A DNA stretch of 63,556 bases from Roseateles sp. (GTDB taxonomy: Bacteria > Pseudomonadota > Gammaproteobacteria > Burkholderiales > Burkholderiaceae_C). Positions 37,773-45,322 of this stretch are shown in pieces. The stretch is taken from the NCBI GenBank assembly GCA_019234295.1, contig JAFALK010000094.1:1-63556 (forward strand). The letters run 5' to 3'. The notes under the pieces were generated by a model. That model was not told the DNA's origin, did no database searches, and saw only the letters and a program-made list of their open reading frames with translations. Made by a program: the position numbers and the translations under genes. Position 1 is the stretch's first letter, and each line of letters begins with the position of its first letter.

Positions 37773-38396
37773 TCACGCAGTCCCAGAGGGAGGAGCTCGC
37801 CGCGGCGGATTGAGCGCTGCGAGCAGCGGCGCAGTGAGTATCAGGTGATCCTTGACGATCTGGGACAGCTGCTCTGTCCGTGCCGTGCAAGTGTCGAATC
37901 CCGGGCTCTGCGCGATCGATCGCGCAAGCGCCTGCAAGTCGACGCATAGCGCGGCCAGTGTGGCCGTGGAGCGCGTCAAGGCGGCGTTGGCCTCCTTCAG
38001 CTCAGGGCTTGCGGGCGGAGGTGGGCTGCCCAGCACCAAGCGCGCGACGTACTTCCCTTGTGACATCTCAGCGGCCCGTGCGCGGCGGGCGAGCACAAGC
38101 GCTTCGCAAACCGGGATGCTGAGCTTGACCTCGCGCGAGGCGGCTTGCTGTCGCGGACGAGTGGCGCTCGGATCGGCAACTTCAGAAGAAGCTTTGGCCA
38201 AATCGGTGTCGGGGTGAGCGGCGAGCCATTCTGTGAGGATGGTGCGAATCAGAGCAGACACGGGCAGTTGTCGTGCCCTCGCGTGATAAGCAACCGCCGG
38301 GCCGTGTCCGCGCATGTCGACCGCCACCCTGTCACGCCGGGGACTGGCGCTCGCTGCTTGGCGGTGCGTTTCGAGGGGGGTGGAATTGCTGACCAT
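37773..38396 (-). CDS. Relaxase accessory (MobC-like) protein
   Basis: 207 residues from the ATG at 38396. The N-terminal part (RDRVAVDMRGHGPAVAYHAR, LPVSALIRTILTEWLAAH) looks like a ribbon-helix-helix DNA-binding fold. The middle REVKLSIPVCEALVLARRAR with AEMSQGKYVARLVL resembles a second such unit, followed by a helical region. Position directly before the relaxase and eight-base spacing point to a relaxosome accessory role; the name is by context. The adjacent inverted repeats at 38419-38457 could be its target. Confidence 0.65.
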   Translation of the reverse strand: MVSNSTPLETHRQAASASPRRDRVAVDMRGHGPAVAYHARARQLPVSALIRTILTEWLAAHPDTDLAKASSEVADPSATRPRQQAASREVKLSIPVCEALVLARRARAAEMSQGKYVARLVLGSPPPPASPELKEANAALTRSTATLAALCVDLQALARSIAQSPGFDTCTARTEQLSQIVKDHLILTAPLLAALNPPRRAPPSGTA

Positions 38397-38418
38397 GCCA
38401 ACGACTATGCGGCTGATG

Positions 38419-38457
38419 GCGTGTGCCGCACGCGCTGAATTTCTCCCCAAATTCAGC
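38419..38457. other. Adjacent inverted repeats upstream of mob genes: candidate oriT or operator
   Basis: GCGTG-TGCCG-CACGC (38419-38433) is followed without gap by GCTGAATTT-CTCCCC-AAATTCAGC (38434-38457), both perfect inverted repeats. They lie 23 bases upstream of the accessory mob gene. Origin-of-transfer regions typically carry such repeats beside the nick site, and the position relative to mobC/relaxase fits. No known nic consensus was recognised. Confidence 0.45.
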
Positions 38458-38486
38458 ACGTAGTTACCAGGCGAAGACGAACGCGA

Positions 38487-38690
38487 CTACTTCGCCGAGA
38501 GCTCAATCCGATTGGCCTGCTCGCGTACGGGCAGGCCGTGCAGTGCCGCGACAGCTTGCGCAAAGCTCACGCTGTTGCCGGCCTTGAACACGCCGCTGAC
38601 GCGCAGGTCCGCACCGTTGGGCCTGCAACTACGGCCGATGGCCACACGCCAGCCGGTTTCAGAAAGCAGCCCGTCGCCGACGGCGGCTAC
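38487..38690 (-). pseudogene. FecR-like C-terminal fragment
   Basis: About 65 residues in one frame match the end of FecR-type anti-sigma regulators: GDGLLSETGWRVAIGR, then LRVSGVFKAGNSVSFAQAVA and LPVREQANRIEL before the stop at 38487-38489. The motif LRVSGxF...LPVxxxxxxIxL is the FecR C-terminal signature (STN-like). No FecR anti-sigma domain or membrane segment precedes it, since the SUKH-type gene lies immediately upstream on the same strand. So it is a 5'-truncated remnant. Boundaries are approximate. Confidence 0.55.
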
Positions 38691-38739
38691 TGGCCGGCAT
38701 GCGTAGTGAAGCGCGCAAGGGGCATGTAGCCGTGGACAG

Positions 38740-39156
38740 CTACGCGTTCTCCTCAATCCACACCTTCCGAAGCCACGAGGCAAGGTCTGGCCACGACTCC
38801 TCGGATGCGCCATTGTGCGACCAGAAGTGGACGGCGCCGCCGGCATCGATGCAGTAGAAATCTGCGTTGTCCTCGCAGATGGGCAGCAACTCTGGTGGGA
38901 CACCGAGCGCTCGAGCGCTCGCGACTACGCATGGGAGATGCGTGTGAGACGAGGGCTCGCAGATCGTCGAAGGTTCCAACGTCCCGAGCGTGATGTCACT
39001 GGCCTCGAGCAAGTAGCGGCGGTAGTCGGCATGAAATGGAATTCCGACCGTCTGCTCCATGGCTGCCACCTCTGAGGCTGCCGGAAGGCGCGGTGGCGAC
39101 GGCACGGGCTCGTTCAATGAACGAAGCTCGGCAAGTACTGCGGCTAAGGTCGTCAT
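38740..39156 (-). CDS. SMI1/KNR4 (SUKH) family protein
   Basis: 138 residues. AASEVAAMEQTVGIPFHADY with RRYLLEASDITLGTLEPSTI is the SUKH N-terminal pattern (IxxxExxLGxxLPxxYxxFL...), and LLPICEDNADFYCIDAGGAV with VHFWSHNG is the conserved second half. SUKH proteins are best known as immunity proteins against contact-dependent or polymorphic toxins. No toxin gene is adjacent, so it looks like an orphan immunity gene. Lies in the accessory region between the fecR remnant and the TA pair. Confidence 0.75.
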   Translation of the reverse strand: MTTLAAVLAELRSLNEPVPSPPRLPAASEVAAMEQTVGIPFHADYRRYLLEASDITLGTLEPSTICEPSSHTHLPCVVASARALGVPPELLPICEDNADFYCIDAGGAVHFWSHNGASEESWPDLASWLRKVWIEENA

Positions 39157-39298
39157 TCCGATCTCGAAGCTCTCGGAAGCAGACTATCGCGAGCGGCTGC
39201 TCATGACCGTTCGGCAACGGCCAAGCCGCGCAGGCGTTGCAAACCGCAGCGGCCATAAATGTGCAACGCGAGGCCCCAGCCGCGCGAGAGCGGCGTAC

Positions 39299-39598
39299 CT
39301 ACTCGTGATGGGCCGGTTCGGCGTGAAGCTTCATCCCCAGGGCATGCAGCACCTTTAGCAGGGTCGACAGCTCGGGGTTCCCGTCGGCTGAAAGGGCCTT
39401 GTACAGTCCTTGGCGGGTCATGCCAGTCTCGCGCGCCACGCGCTCGATGCCACGAGATCGCGCAATGTCGCCCAGCACTTGCGTAACGAAGGCCGGGTCG
39501 TCGCCTGCTTCGTCGAGCGCTGCATTCAGGTACGCTACACGATCCTCGTCGGTCTTGAGGTGCTCTGCAGCATCCCACGGAAGAGTCCTGATGGCCAT
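39299..39598 (-). CDS. Antitoxin of HI1420-type (HigA-like XRE addiction antidote)
   Basis: 99 residues from the ATG at 39598; a GTG at 39604 that overlaps the toxin stop (GTGA) would add two residues and may be the real start. LKTDEDRVAYLNAALDEAGD is the family N-terminus, and GIERVARETGMTRQGLYKAL is a helix-turn-helix. It should neutralise the toxin and repress the shared promoter. The order toxin then antitoxin is that of HigBA/HI1419-1420 systems. Confidence 0.85.
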   Translation of the reverse strand: MAIRTLPWDAAEHLKTDEDRVAYLNAALDEAGDDPAFVTQVLGDIARSRGIERVARETGMTRQGLYKALSADGNPELSTLLKVLHALGMKLHAEPAHHE

Positions 39599-39600
39599 AG

Positions 39601-39894
39601 TCACTCCAGTTCTTTCGCAAGCCGTTGGGCAGTCCGGATGTCCTCTTGCTGCGACGACTTGTCGCCGCCGATCAGCAGCAGGATCAACTCCGCACCCCGC
39701 TGCGCGTAGTACACGCGATATCCCGGACCGAAGTCGATCTTCAGTTCCACCACACCACCGGTCAACACGCGGTGCTGGCCAGGGTTGCCCATGCCAAGGC
39801 GCCGCACGCGCACATCAATACGAACGCGCGCCTGTCGATCCCGCAGGCGTTCGAACCACTCTGCATATTCGAGCGTCTGGCGGATCAGCGGCAT
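39601..39894 (-). CDS. RelE/ParE-superfamily toxin, HI1419-type
   Basis: 97 residues. YAEWFERLRDRQARVRIDVR is the conserved N-terminal helix pair, followed by LTGGVVELKIDFGPGYRVYY (core strands with the active-site Arg/Tyr) and LLLIGGDKSSQQEDIRTAQ. Family members are ribosome-dependent mRNA endonucleases or gyrase inhibitors; which one is unclear. The start codon lies directly behind a palindrome, and the promoter geometry predicts a leaderless mRNA. Four-base overlap with the antitoxin gene. Confidence 0.85.
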   Translation of the reverse strand: MPLIRQTLEYAEWFERLRDRQARVRIDVRVRRLGMGNPGQHRVLTGGVVELKIDFGPGYRVYYAQRGAELILLLIGGDKSSQQEDIRTAQRLAKELE

Positions 39895-39896
39895 TT

Positions 39897-39940
39897 GTCA
39901 ACTATAGTTGACATCGACCATCCTGTCAACTATGGTTGAC
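39897..39940 (-). promoter_or_regulatory. TA promoter with two 16-bp operators
   Basis: GTCAACTATAGTTGAC (39897-39912, perfect palindrome) and GTCAACTATGGTTGAC (39925-39940, one base pair off) are 28 bases apart centre to centre. On the minus strand TTGACA (39929-39924) and TATAGT (39906-39901) sit 17 bases apart, so each operator covers one promoter element. Autorepression by the antitoxin is expected. Only six bases separate the -10 from the toxin ATG. Confidence 0.8.
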
Positions 39941-40161
39941 GATCGCGCGGCACACGTCGTGCTCACGCCGCTTCCCTCGGTCCTGATCATTGGGCTTTGA
40001 TAGATCCCGAAACCTGCCATTCGCGGACGGCTGCACATGGCCGAACGCGCATGGCCGGTGCCCGACCTGCGTCGGCCGCTGTGCGGGGCGGAGCAGCAGA
40101 CTACACGGCGAGGTAGCGTCATAGGCCAGCCCGACGCGCTCGGTTCGAGGGACGAGACGGA

Positions 40162-40611
40162 TCAGATTTCCAGTCCGTTCCATGACCAGCGAGGAATGCC
40201 CAGGCCCAGAGGCACGTCATCTGCAGAGGCGTGGTAGCGAGACATCGTGGTCGTCGTCGCCCACGCGAAATAATCGTGAAGAACCTTTTGCAGGAGACTC
40301 CCATCGGCCAGTCCGACATCGAGCAGAGCCTGGTCGAAGCAGGCGATGGCGCGCTGATTCATTTCGTCGTGCGGCCCGTTTCCGCTGTGCATCTTCACGA
40401 CGCCAGTCTCGTCGCCGTAGTTGGTGGAGTAGGTGTTCGGGCCGCCAAGTGCCTCTGCCCAATAGGCTGCAAGTCGCTCAGTGTGTTTCGGGTGAAATCC
40501 ATGGCTGAAGGCATGGCTGACGATCTCGTCGGCCATTACTCGCTCGTGCCAGGCGCAGGCAAGCCGGCGCAGCCCCTCGATCCCTCCAGCGGCCTCATAG
40601 ATAGTTCGCAT
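40162..40611 (-). CDS. Group II truncated haemoglobin
   Basis: 149 residues from the ATG at 40611. IYEAAGGIEGLRRLACAWHE, FSHGFHPKHTERLAAYWAEA and GGPNTYSTNYGDETGVV follow the group II truncated globin layout, with the proximal His in the FHPKHTERLA region. It carries haem and probably handles O2, NO or peroxide in the cytoplasm. It is a single gene with its own gaps, flanked by accessory genes. Some in-frame sequence upstream is open but does not match the family. Confidence 0.85.
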   Translation of the reverse strand: MRTIYEAAGGIEGLRRLACAWHERVMADEIVSHAFSHGFHPKHTERLAAYWAEALGGPNTYSTNYGDETGVVKMHSGNGPHDEMNQRAIACFDQALLDVGLADGSLLQKVLHDYFAWATTTTMSRYHASADDVPLGLGIPRWSWNGLEI

Positions 40612-40849
40612 TCTTAAATGATGACACCCGTAGGCAACCCTTGCAAAGGTACGCCGTACGGAGCGTTGCGCCTTCACGGATACCTCGTTAGGGCGCCCGA
40701 AGCCGGACCCTCACGAACGTCTGGAAGTGGCCGTCAGCGCAAGTCTGTGTCCATGCTGTCAGCAGACGGTCGGCACGCAATCTTGCCGGCTGAACGTCTG
40801 CGCTATGAATATTCCCCCAGTTCGGTAATCGCCCACGAGCTGATGACCA

Positions 40850-41377
40850 TCAAGGCGACTCTTCGTCAATATCGACAAGCTGAAGCGGCGGAAGACAGCG
40901 GCCAAGTCGTGGCCATGTGTCACAGCCATAGTTGAAGCGAAAACGTCGAACGGGTTCGCTTACGGCTGCGTCGGCGTTCGCCCCGAGCCTTTTGCAAATG
41001 CCTTCATCCCATTCAGCAAGCACCATCGACATCTTCGAATTCTTCGGCGGAAGCGGGCTGCGAGTAGCCCGATCAGCTTCGGTCCTGTTGTCGTTGGCAG
41101 GAACTGCGTAGCCGGCGCCCACAACTCTCCCGGTGACCACTGCGGTGCGATGCCGGTCGTTAGGCACATACATCGTTCCAGAATTCTGTGGCGCCTCAAG
41201 CGTCGCTGCCGAGCAGGACTGGACGGCCATATCAACCCAGACCCAGTATTGAATGAGCGGGGCATCTGCATTGCTAGCGCCCGAAGTCAAGACGCCGATC
41301 AGGAAGGCGATCAGTCTCATGCCCGAATGGGATTGGCGCAACTTGCCAAGTGGACCCCGGAAATTCGTGTTCGTCAT
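40850..41377 (-). CDS. Hypothetical exported protein
   Basis: 175 residues from the ATG at 41377, which has an excellent upstream AGGAGG; a GTG two codons earlier is also possible, as is the ATG at 41320. A basic stretch leads into a hydrophobic segment (MRLIAFLIGVLTSGASNADA), a likely signal peptide. The mature part is about 135 residues with four Cys (for example SCSAA, GICKRL, YGCDTW, GRCLPP) that could form two disulphides, and a Pro-rich end. No family recognised. Base composition is nearer 55-60% GC than the core genes. Possibly imported. Confidence 0.55.
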   Translation of the reverse strand: MTNTNFRGPLGKLRQSHSGMRLIAFLIGVLTSGASNADAPLIQYWVWVDMAVQSCSAATLEAPQNSGTMYVPNDRHRTAVVTGRVVGAGYAVPANDNRTEADRATRSPLPPKNSKMSMVLAEWDEGICKRLGANADAAVSEPVRRFRFNYGCDTWPRLGRCLPPLQLVDIDEESP

Positions 41378-41772
41378 CGGCACGATACCTCCTGAAAAGT
41401 CCATGCACGGTACCCTAGCCCAAAGGCAGCCCATCTCGGATGTCCGTTCCTGGCCGAGGTTATCCGCTCGCGGTCTTTGCCGGAAGCAGCCGTTCGGGCC
41501 GACCGACGGCCAGTGTCCGCTTCTGAAGGCAGCGACCGGGCCTTGTCGACACGTTGCCGTCATAGGTCCGCTGAGGGGCAAAAATAAACCTGCGGGCCGC
41601 GGACGATTGCGACTACTATGGAATCGCTGATATGCACAAGACCATCCGCTCTTAGGTCTCTCCACTCGCGCCGGCGTTCTGCCGACGATCCAGTCGAATC
41701 CCCCTTGAAGATTTTCTTGGCGTCTCTTCGCTAGGGCAATTTCGCGCCTAGCTGTTTTCTAAGGAAATCGAC
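41378..41772. other. Gap upstream of cspA
   Basis: 395 bases without a convincing gene. The part nearest cspA is its leader: GCTAGG (41730-41735) and CCTAGC (41747-41752) can form a hairpin, and AAGG at 41761-41764 is the Shine-Dalgarno. A GC-rich stretch at about 41470-41570 resembles the mosaic intergenic sequences seen near other proteobacterial cold-shock genes, but I see no clear unit. Confidence 0.4.
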
Positions 41773-41985
41773 ATGTCGACTCAAACTGGTACGGTGAAAT
41801 GGTTCAACGAAGGCAAGGGCTTCGGCTTCATTGCCCCCGATGACGGCGGCAAGGACCTCTTCGCGCACTTCAAGGAAATCCAGGGCGGTGGCTTCAAGAC
41901 GCTCAGCGAGAACCAGCGCGTTCAGTTCGAAGTGACCCAAGGCCAGAAGGGCCCGCAGGCTTCGAACATCCGCAGCGTGAGCTGA
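41773..41985 (+). CDS. cspA: Cold-shock protein, CspA family
   Basis: 70 residues. [20 protein letters not shown] contains RNP1 (KGFGFI), and DLFAHFKEI is the RNP2 equivalent. It is a single OB-fold nucleic-acid chaperone. The C-terminus SNIRSVS is slightly longer than E. coli CspA. It has its own leader with a hairpin and is closed by a strong terminator at 42031-42058. Confidence 0.95.
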   Translation: MSTQTGTVKWFNEGKGFGFIAPDDGGKDLFAHFKEIQGGGFKTLSENQRVQFEVTQGQKGPQASNIRSVS

Positions 41986-42030
41986 GGTTCATGCCTCACC
42001 GAGTGTCGAGCGGGTCTCGATGCTCCACCG

Positions 42031-42058
42031 AAGCGCGGCCTGGCCGCGCTTTTTTTTT
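42031..42058 (+). terminator. Strong intrinsic terminator after cspA
   Basis: AAGCGCGGC (42031-42039) pairs with GCCGCGCTT (42043-42051) around a three-base loop and runs into nine T (42050-42058). It ends 18 bases before the next gene on the same strand, so that gene depends on read-through or a promoter overlapping the terminator. Confidence 0.9.
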
Positions 42059-42076
42059 GCCGCTACGGAGCATCCG

Positions 42077-43066
42077 ATGAGAAATCTGCAAGAAGCAACA
42101 GAACGCATCTGCGAGCTGAAGGGGGGGCTGGTCGCGCTTGACGCACTGCTGCCGGCCGTCATTGACACACTTTCAGCGGCTGGCCTGAGCCGGTTGACGG
42201 CATCTTTTGACGCCCATGCCGAGGTCGCGCGAACAATGATGCTGAACTCGGAGATGTCCGAAGTCGTGCTCGCGGCCTTCGAGCGCGAAGTCGCGCGAAA
42301 TAGCGCACTGCTGCGCCGGGGCCACTTGCTGGCCTCTGCTGCGCCTGCGCCACTGGGTTTGGACCCTTTGCTGCTCACCACAACGCGAGTGAGCGCCTTT
42401 GTCGACATGACCCGGTTGTGCCACAGCACAGGCTTCTTTTTCCGACGCGGCGGCCAATTGTTCTTGGTCAGCACCCGGCAGGCAATCGTCGGGCATCACG
42501 GAACACCGCCACCGGACCGGATCGAAATCGAACTGCCCGCGGACCCGAAAGGCGATACGTACCACACGTTGAGCTTTGCGACGCTGCCGTCGGGCGACCG
42601 CCGACGATGTCGCGGAGCTGCTGACGTCGATGTGGCCGTGATGGCCCTCGATCCCACTGCGCTGCCCGCCTCAGCGCTGCTGCTGGCGTTCGATGAGTCA
42701 CACCTCGAATCCCTTGGAGAAGATATTGGCGTTGGGGATCCAGTGTCGACGGTCAGCTTTCCTCTCGCAGGTTCAGCGCACGCTCAGCGCTTGCCCCTTG
42801 CGCGCAGCGGTGCAATCGCCTCGTCCTATGGCATGCGCTTTGAAGACACAGCCAGCTTCCTCACGGGCATGCACTCGCATCCCGAGAGTTGTGGATCGGC
42901 GGTTGTCCGCCGCCGAACTGTTGACCGCACAGGCAAGGGCCTTGAAGGTTGTCAACTAATCGGGATACACAGCCACGGCGAGGTAGCAAGCCGTGATGGG
43001 CCAAGCTCTGCTCTGCATCGCGCTTGGTACGCGGACATCTTGATGTCCCTCTCCGACGGCTGCTGA
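42077..43066 (+). CDS. Degenerate trypsin-like protein with N-terminal helical domain
   Basis: 329 residues from the ATG at 42077 (GGAG seven bases upstream). Residues 1-100 are helical (RICELKGGLVALDALLPAVI; FDAHAEVARTMMLNSEMSEV) and resemble small proteins seen next to cspA genes. Residues 110-329 look like a trypsin-fold domain: TGFFFRRGGQLFLVSTRQAI where a catalytic His is expected but Gln135 is found, DVDVAVMALD with a candidate Asp, and ESCGSAVV where GxSGSPV is expected but Cys272 replaces Ser. It is probably an inactive or altered protease. No signal peptide. Sits 18 bases after the cspA terminator. Confidence 0.6.
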   Translation: MRNLQEATERICELKGGLVALDALLPAVIDTLSAAGLSRLTASFDAHAEVARTMMLNSEMSEVVLAAFEREVARNSALLRRGHLLASAAPAPLGLDPLLLTTTRVSAFVDMTRLCHSTGFFFRRGGQLFLVSTRQAIVGHHGTPPPDRIEIELPADPKGDTYHTLSFATLPSGDRRRCRGAADVDVAVMALDPTALPASALLLAFDESHLESLGEDIGVGDPVSTVSFPLAGSAHAQRLPLARSGAIASSYGMRFEDTASFLTGMHSHPESCGSAVVRRRTVDRTGKGLEGCQLIGIHSHGEVASRDGPSSALHRAWYADILMSLSDGC

Positions 43067-43240
43067 CGTGTATCGCCCCAGGCGGTCTACCGCTTGTAGG
43101 CGCTCTTGATTCCCTGTCGAAACGTCGTGAACGCGAGGTGCGGCAACACACCTGTCTCTCGATGCTGCACAGCCCAGTTCGTCAAGAGCGGGCGAAAAGA
43201 CCGGCCTCAGTGAGCCGGTCGGTTAGCGAAGTGGCGAGTC

Positions 43241-43591
43241 TCAGTAACGGCCGCCACCGAAGCCGCCGTTGCCATAGCCGATATCTGACCGATTGGTGAC
43301 CCGATACCCCGCCAGGCTGTAAGCATTGGATGAGCTGCGTTCCTCGCGCGGACGAGCCAGGCTCACCACGATGGAGCGGCCATCGACCGACATGCCATGC
43401 AACGCAGCGATTGCCGCTTGAGCAAACTCAGCAGAGGTCATCTCGACGAAGCCAAAACCCTTGGACTGGCCGGTGTCTCGGTCCATCTGGACCTTGGCCG
43501 ATGTGACGTCTCCGAACTCCGAGAAGTTGCTCTTGAGGCTTGCATCAGTCACGGAGTAGGGCAGATTGCCCACATAAATCTTGTTGCTCAT
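43241..43591 (-). CDS. RRM-type RNA-binding protein
   Basis: 116 residues from the ATG at 43591. RNP2 is KIYVGNLPYS and RNP1 KGFGFVEM, a single RRM, followed by a Gly/Tyr-rich tail (GYGNGGFGGGRY). Bacterial single-RRM proteins of this type bind RNA and are often cold-induced; cspA lies 1.3 kb away. The start is preceded by AAAGG. Single gene with large gaps on both sides. Confidence 0.92.
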   Translation of the reverse strand: MSNKIYVGNLPYSVTDASLKSNFSEFGDVTSAKVQMDRDTGQSKGFGFVEMTSAEFAQAAIAALHGMSVDGRSIVVSLARPREERSSSNAYSLAGYRVTNRSDIGYGNGGFGGGRY

Positions 43592-44343
43592 GGACGAGCC
43601 TTTCAAAACGGTGGGCGCGCGAAGCGCGCGTAAGTGTGCAAAAGATGCTGCCGCTGTGGGAGCAGATGGGCTCGCCGGTCAGCGGGCAAACGGATCAGGC
43701 AGACAGGTCTGTAGCCAGCCTTGGGTCACCGCAAACAGCTTGGCGGCATCGCGCGACGCGAACGTGGCGTCGAAGCGGAAAACACGTCTGAAGTTCCCCT
43801 CCCCGCGAGCATGCTACAACGCAAACGAAGCTCGAAATCGCCCACAGTGGGTCGGTTGTGTCGACGGCAAGACGACGTAAGGGCCTATGGGGATGGCGAT
43901 GTGAGTGATCGGTGGCAGTCAGGAACGCGGAATCCGTAAGGTTCCGCATGAGCAGATGGGCTCGGTCGGCTGCAGCTCGGCAGACCGATAGCGCGACGGG
44001 CGTCACGAAGTACAGACCGCTGCCAAGCGCCTCTTGTCGGAAGGCGGTTGACGACTGTCTTGCTGACATTATGCGCCACGCTTATTTTAAATTCAATCAA
44101 TATTTCTGTTGGCTCTATAGGTATCAGGCTCCGGAGCCATAGAACTGCGGCCCGTCGGCTGCAAGTCACCAACTCATCGCGAAGCCCCTACGACTACAAC
44201 GCGGGGGGCCTAGCTCCGGCAACAGAGTCACCCGGCTGACCCAGCGGCGCGCCTTGAAAAGTGGGTGCGCTGAGAGATTGGCACCTTCTCGACATGTCCC
44301 TAGCCCGCCCCTTGCCATGCGGCGGCACCGCTCCCACGCACGT
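43592..44343. other. Gap between RRM gene and fecI-like gene
   Basis: About 750 bases without a supportable gene. Open frames here are short and match nothing I know. It holds an AT-rich patch at about 44078-44115, unusual for this window, and a perfect palindrome GGCTCCGGAGCC at 44127-44138. A fecR gene would normally follow the sigma factor here on the minus strand; none is visible. Confidence 0.5.
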
Positions 44344-44823
44344 CTACCAGCCCTCCATCCAATTGGTCAGCTGCATTGTTGCTCGGGCGATGTGTTTTTC
44401 GACGGTGCTGATGCTCAGGCCGTGCTGTTCGGCGATGTCCTTGTAGGTCCTGCCATCGATGCGGTGTGCAAGGAATATCTCGCGGGACTTGTCGCTCAGT
44501 CGACTCAGGCAGTAGCTCATGCGCTGGGCGCGCTCCCGACCCAAGACGACCGCCTCAGTGCTGGGAGCGGTGTCGAGCAACACGACATCCTCCAACAGAA
44601 CCTCCTCACCGTGACTCACGCTGGCGCGGTGGGCATCGATTGACAGGTTCAGGGCGGTCCGCATAAGGAACGCCTCCGGCTTGAGGATCGCCTGGTCCTT
44701 CTCGTAGCAGGCGAGGCGCACCCAGGCTTCCTGAACAAAGTCGTTCGCGTCGTGCTCCGAGCGGCCGCGGCGCATCAAGGCCGCGTGTACTCGGGAAAAG
44801 ATGGGCGGCAGGTTTTTAAGCAC
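44344..44823 (-). CDS. ECF sigma factor, FecI-like
   Basis: 159 residues. Region 2: EHDANDFVQEAWVRLACYEK with FLMRTALNLSIDAHRA. Region 4: LSDKSREIFLAHRIDGRTYK followed by DIAEQHGLSISTVEKHIARA, ending LTNWMEGW, which is FecI-like. These factors activate TonB-dependent receptor operons under control of a FecR partner. No fecR or receptor gene follows; a fecR tail lies 5.7 kb away at 38487. Orphan or broken system. Confidence 0.85.
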   Translation of the reverse strand: MLKNLPPIFSRVHAALMRRGRSEHDANDFVQEAWVRLACYEKDQAILKPEAFLMRTALNLSIDAHRASVSHGEEVLLEDVVLLDTAPSTEAVVLGRERAQRMSYCLSRLSDKSREIFLAHRIDGRTYKDIAEQHGLSISTVEKHIARATMQLTNWMEGW

Positions 44824-44915
44824 AGTGGCCCCGCTTCCATAAACCCGCGAGGCACACGCGCCGTTCGACTTGCTGTAGTGAGCTGGCGACGAAAGCCGCT
44901 GCCGTTTTCGGACGC

Positions 44916-45140
44916 GTGTTCCGCGAGTTGCGAAGGAAGGCCGTGCTGACGCAGGCGCAACTCGGACTTGGGGCCGACCTTGAGCGGAAGTTCATCAGCA
45001 TGCTCGAGCGGGGCGAAAGGCAGCCCTCGATGGCTTCCTTGATCAAGCTGGCGAGGTCTCTAGGAGTCTCGGCACCCGACTTGGTCGCTCGCGTGGAGCT
45101 TGTTGGTCTCTCGCCAGACGTGGACCCTGGCAACAGATGA
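44916..45140 (+). CDS. XRE-family transcriptional regulator (small)
   Basis: 74 residues from a GTG at 44916. The frame is open upstream and the family pattern (SELATKAAAVFGRV before FRELRRKA) suggests the real start may be further left, for example CTG at 44883; no ATG is available. LTQAQLGLGADLERKFISML with ERGERQPSMASLIKLARSLG is a complete Cro/C1 helix-turn-helix. Divergent from the fecI-like gene, so it may regulate it. No further domain. Confidence 0.7.
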   Translation: MFRELRRKAVLTQAQLGLGADLERKFISMLERGERQPSMASLIKLARSLGVSAPDLVARVELVGLSPDVDPGNR

Positions 45141-45272
45141 AGTTCGACCCTGGCGGCCGGCGTTGGCAGGTCGCGGGCGACTGCTGTTTTGCCGTTATCG
45201 AATCTACTCAGCGCAACACCTGTACTCATGCACGCCTCCTCCGATAGGCCCAGCCTGCGGCCCAATCTGAAT

Positions 45273-45322
45273 GTCACGTTTATCGTGACGACAAATTATG
45301 ACACTGTTACGAGACTCGTGAC
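45273..45322 (+). promoter_or_regulatory. Two operators before the second XRE gene
   Basis: GTCACG-TTTAT-CGTGAC (45273-45289) and GTTACG-AGACT-CGTGAC (45306-45322) share a 6-5-6 dyad design, with centres 33 bases apart, about three helical turns. The second ends on the base immediately before the ATG at 45323. Autoregulation by the XRE protein is likely (inference). Confidence 0.65.

Noticed and set aside
36725..38396. Intact conjugative element
   Set aside because: Only a relaxase and accessory protein; no T4SS, coupling protein, integrase or attachment repeats found.
43695..44172. Overlapping 95- and 124-residue minus-strand frames
   Set aside because: No ribosome site, no motif, and biased composition; treated as non-coding gap.
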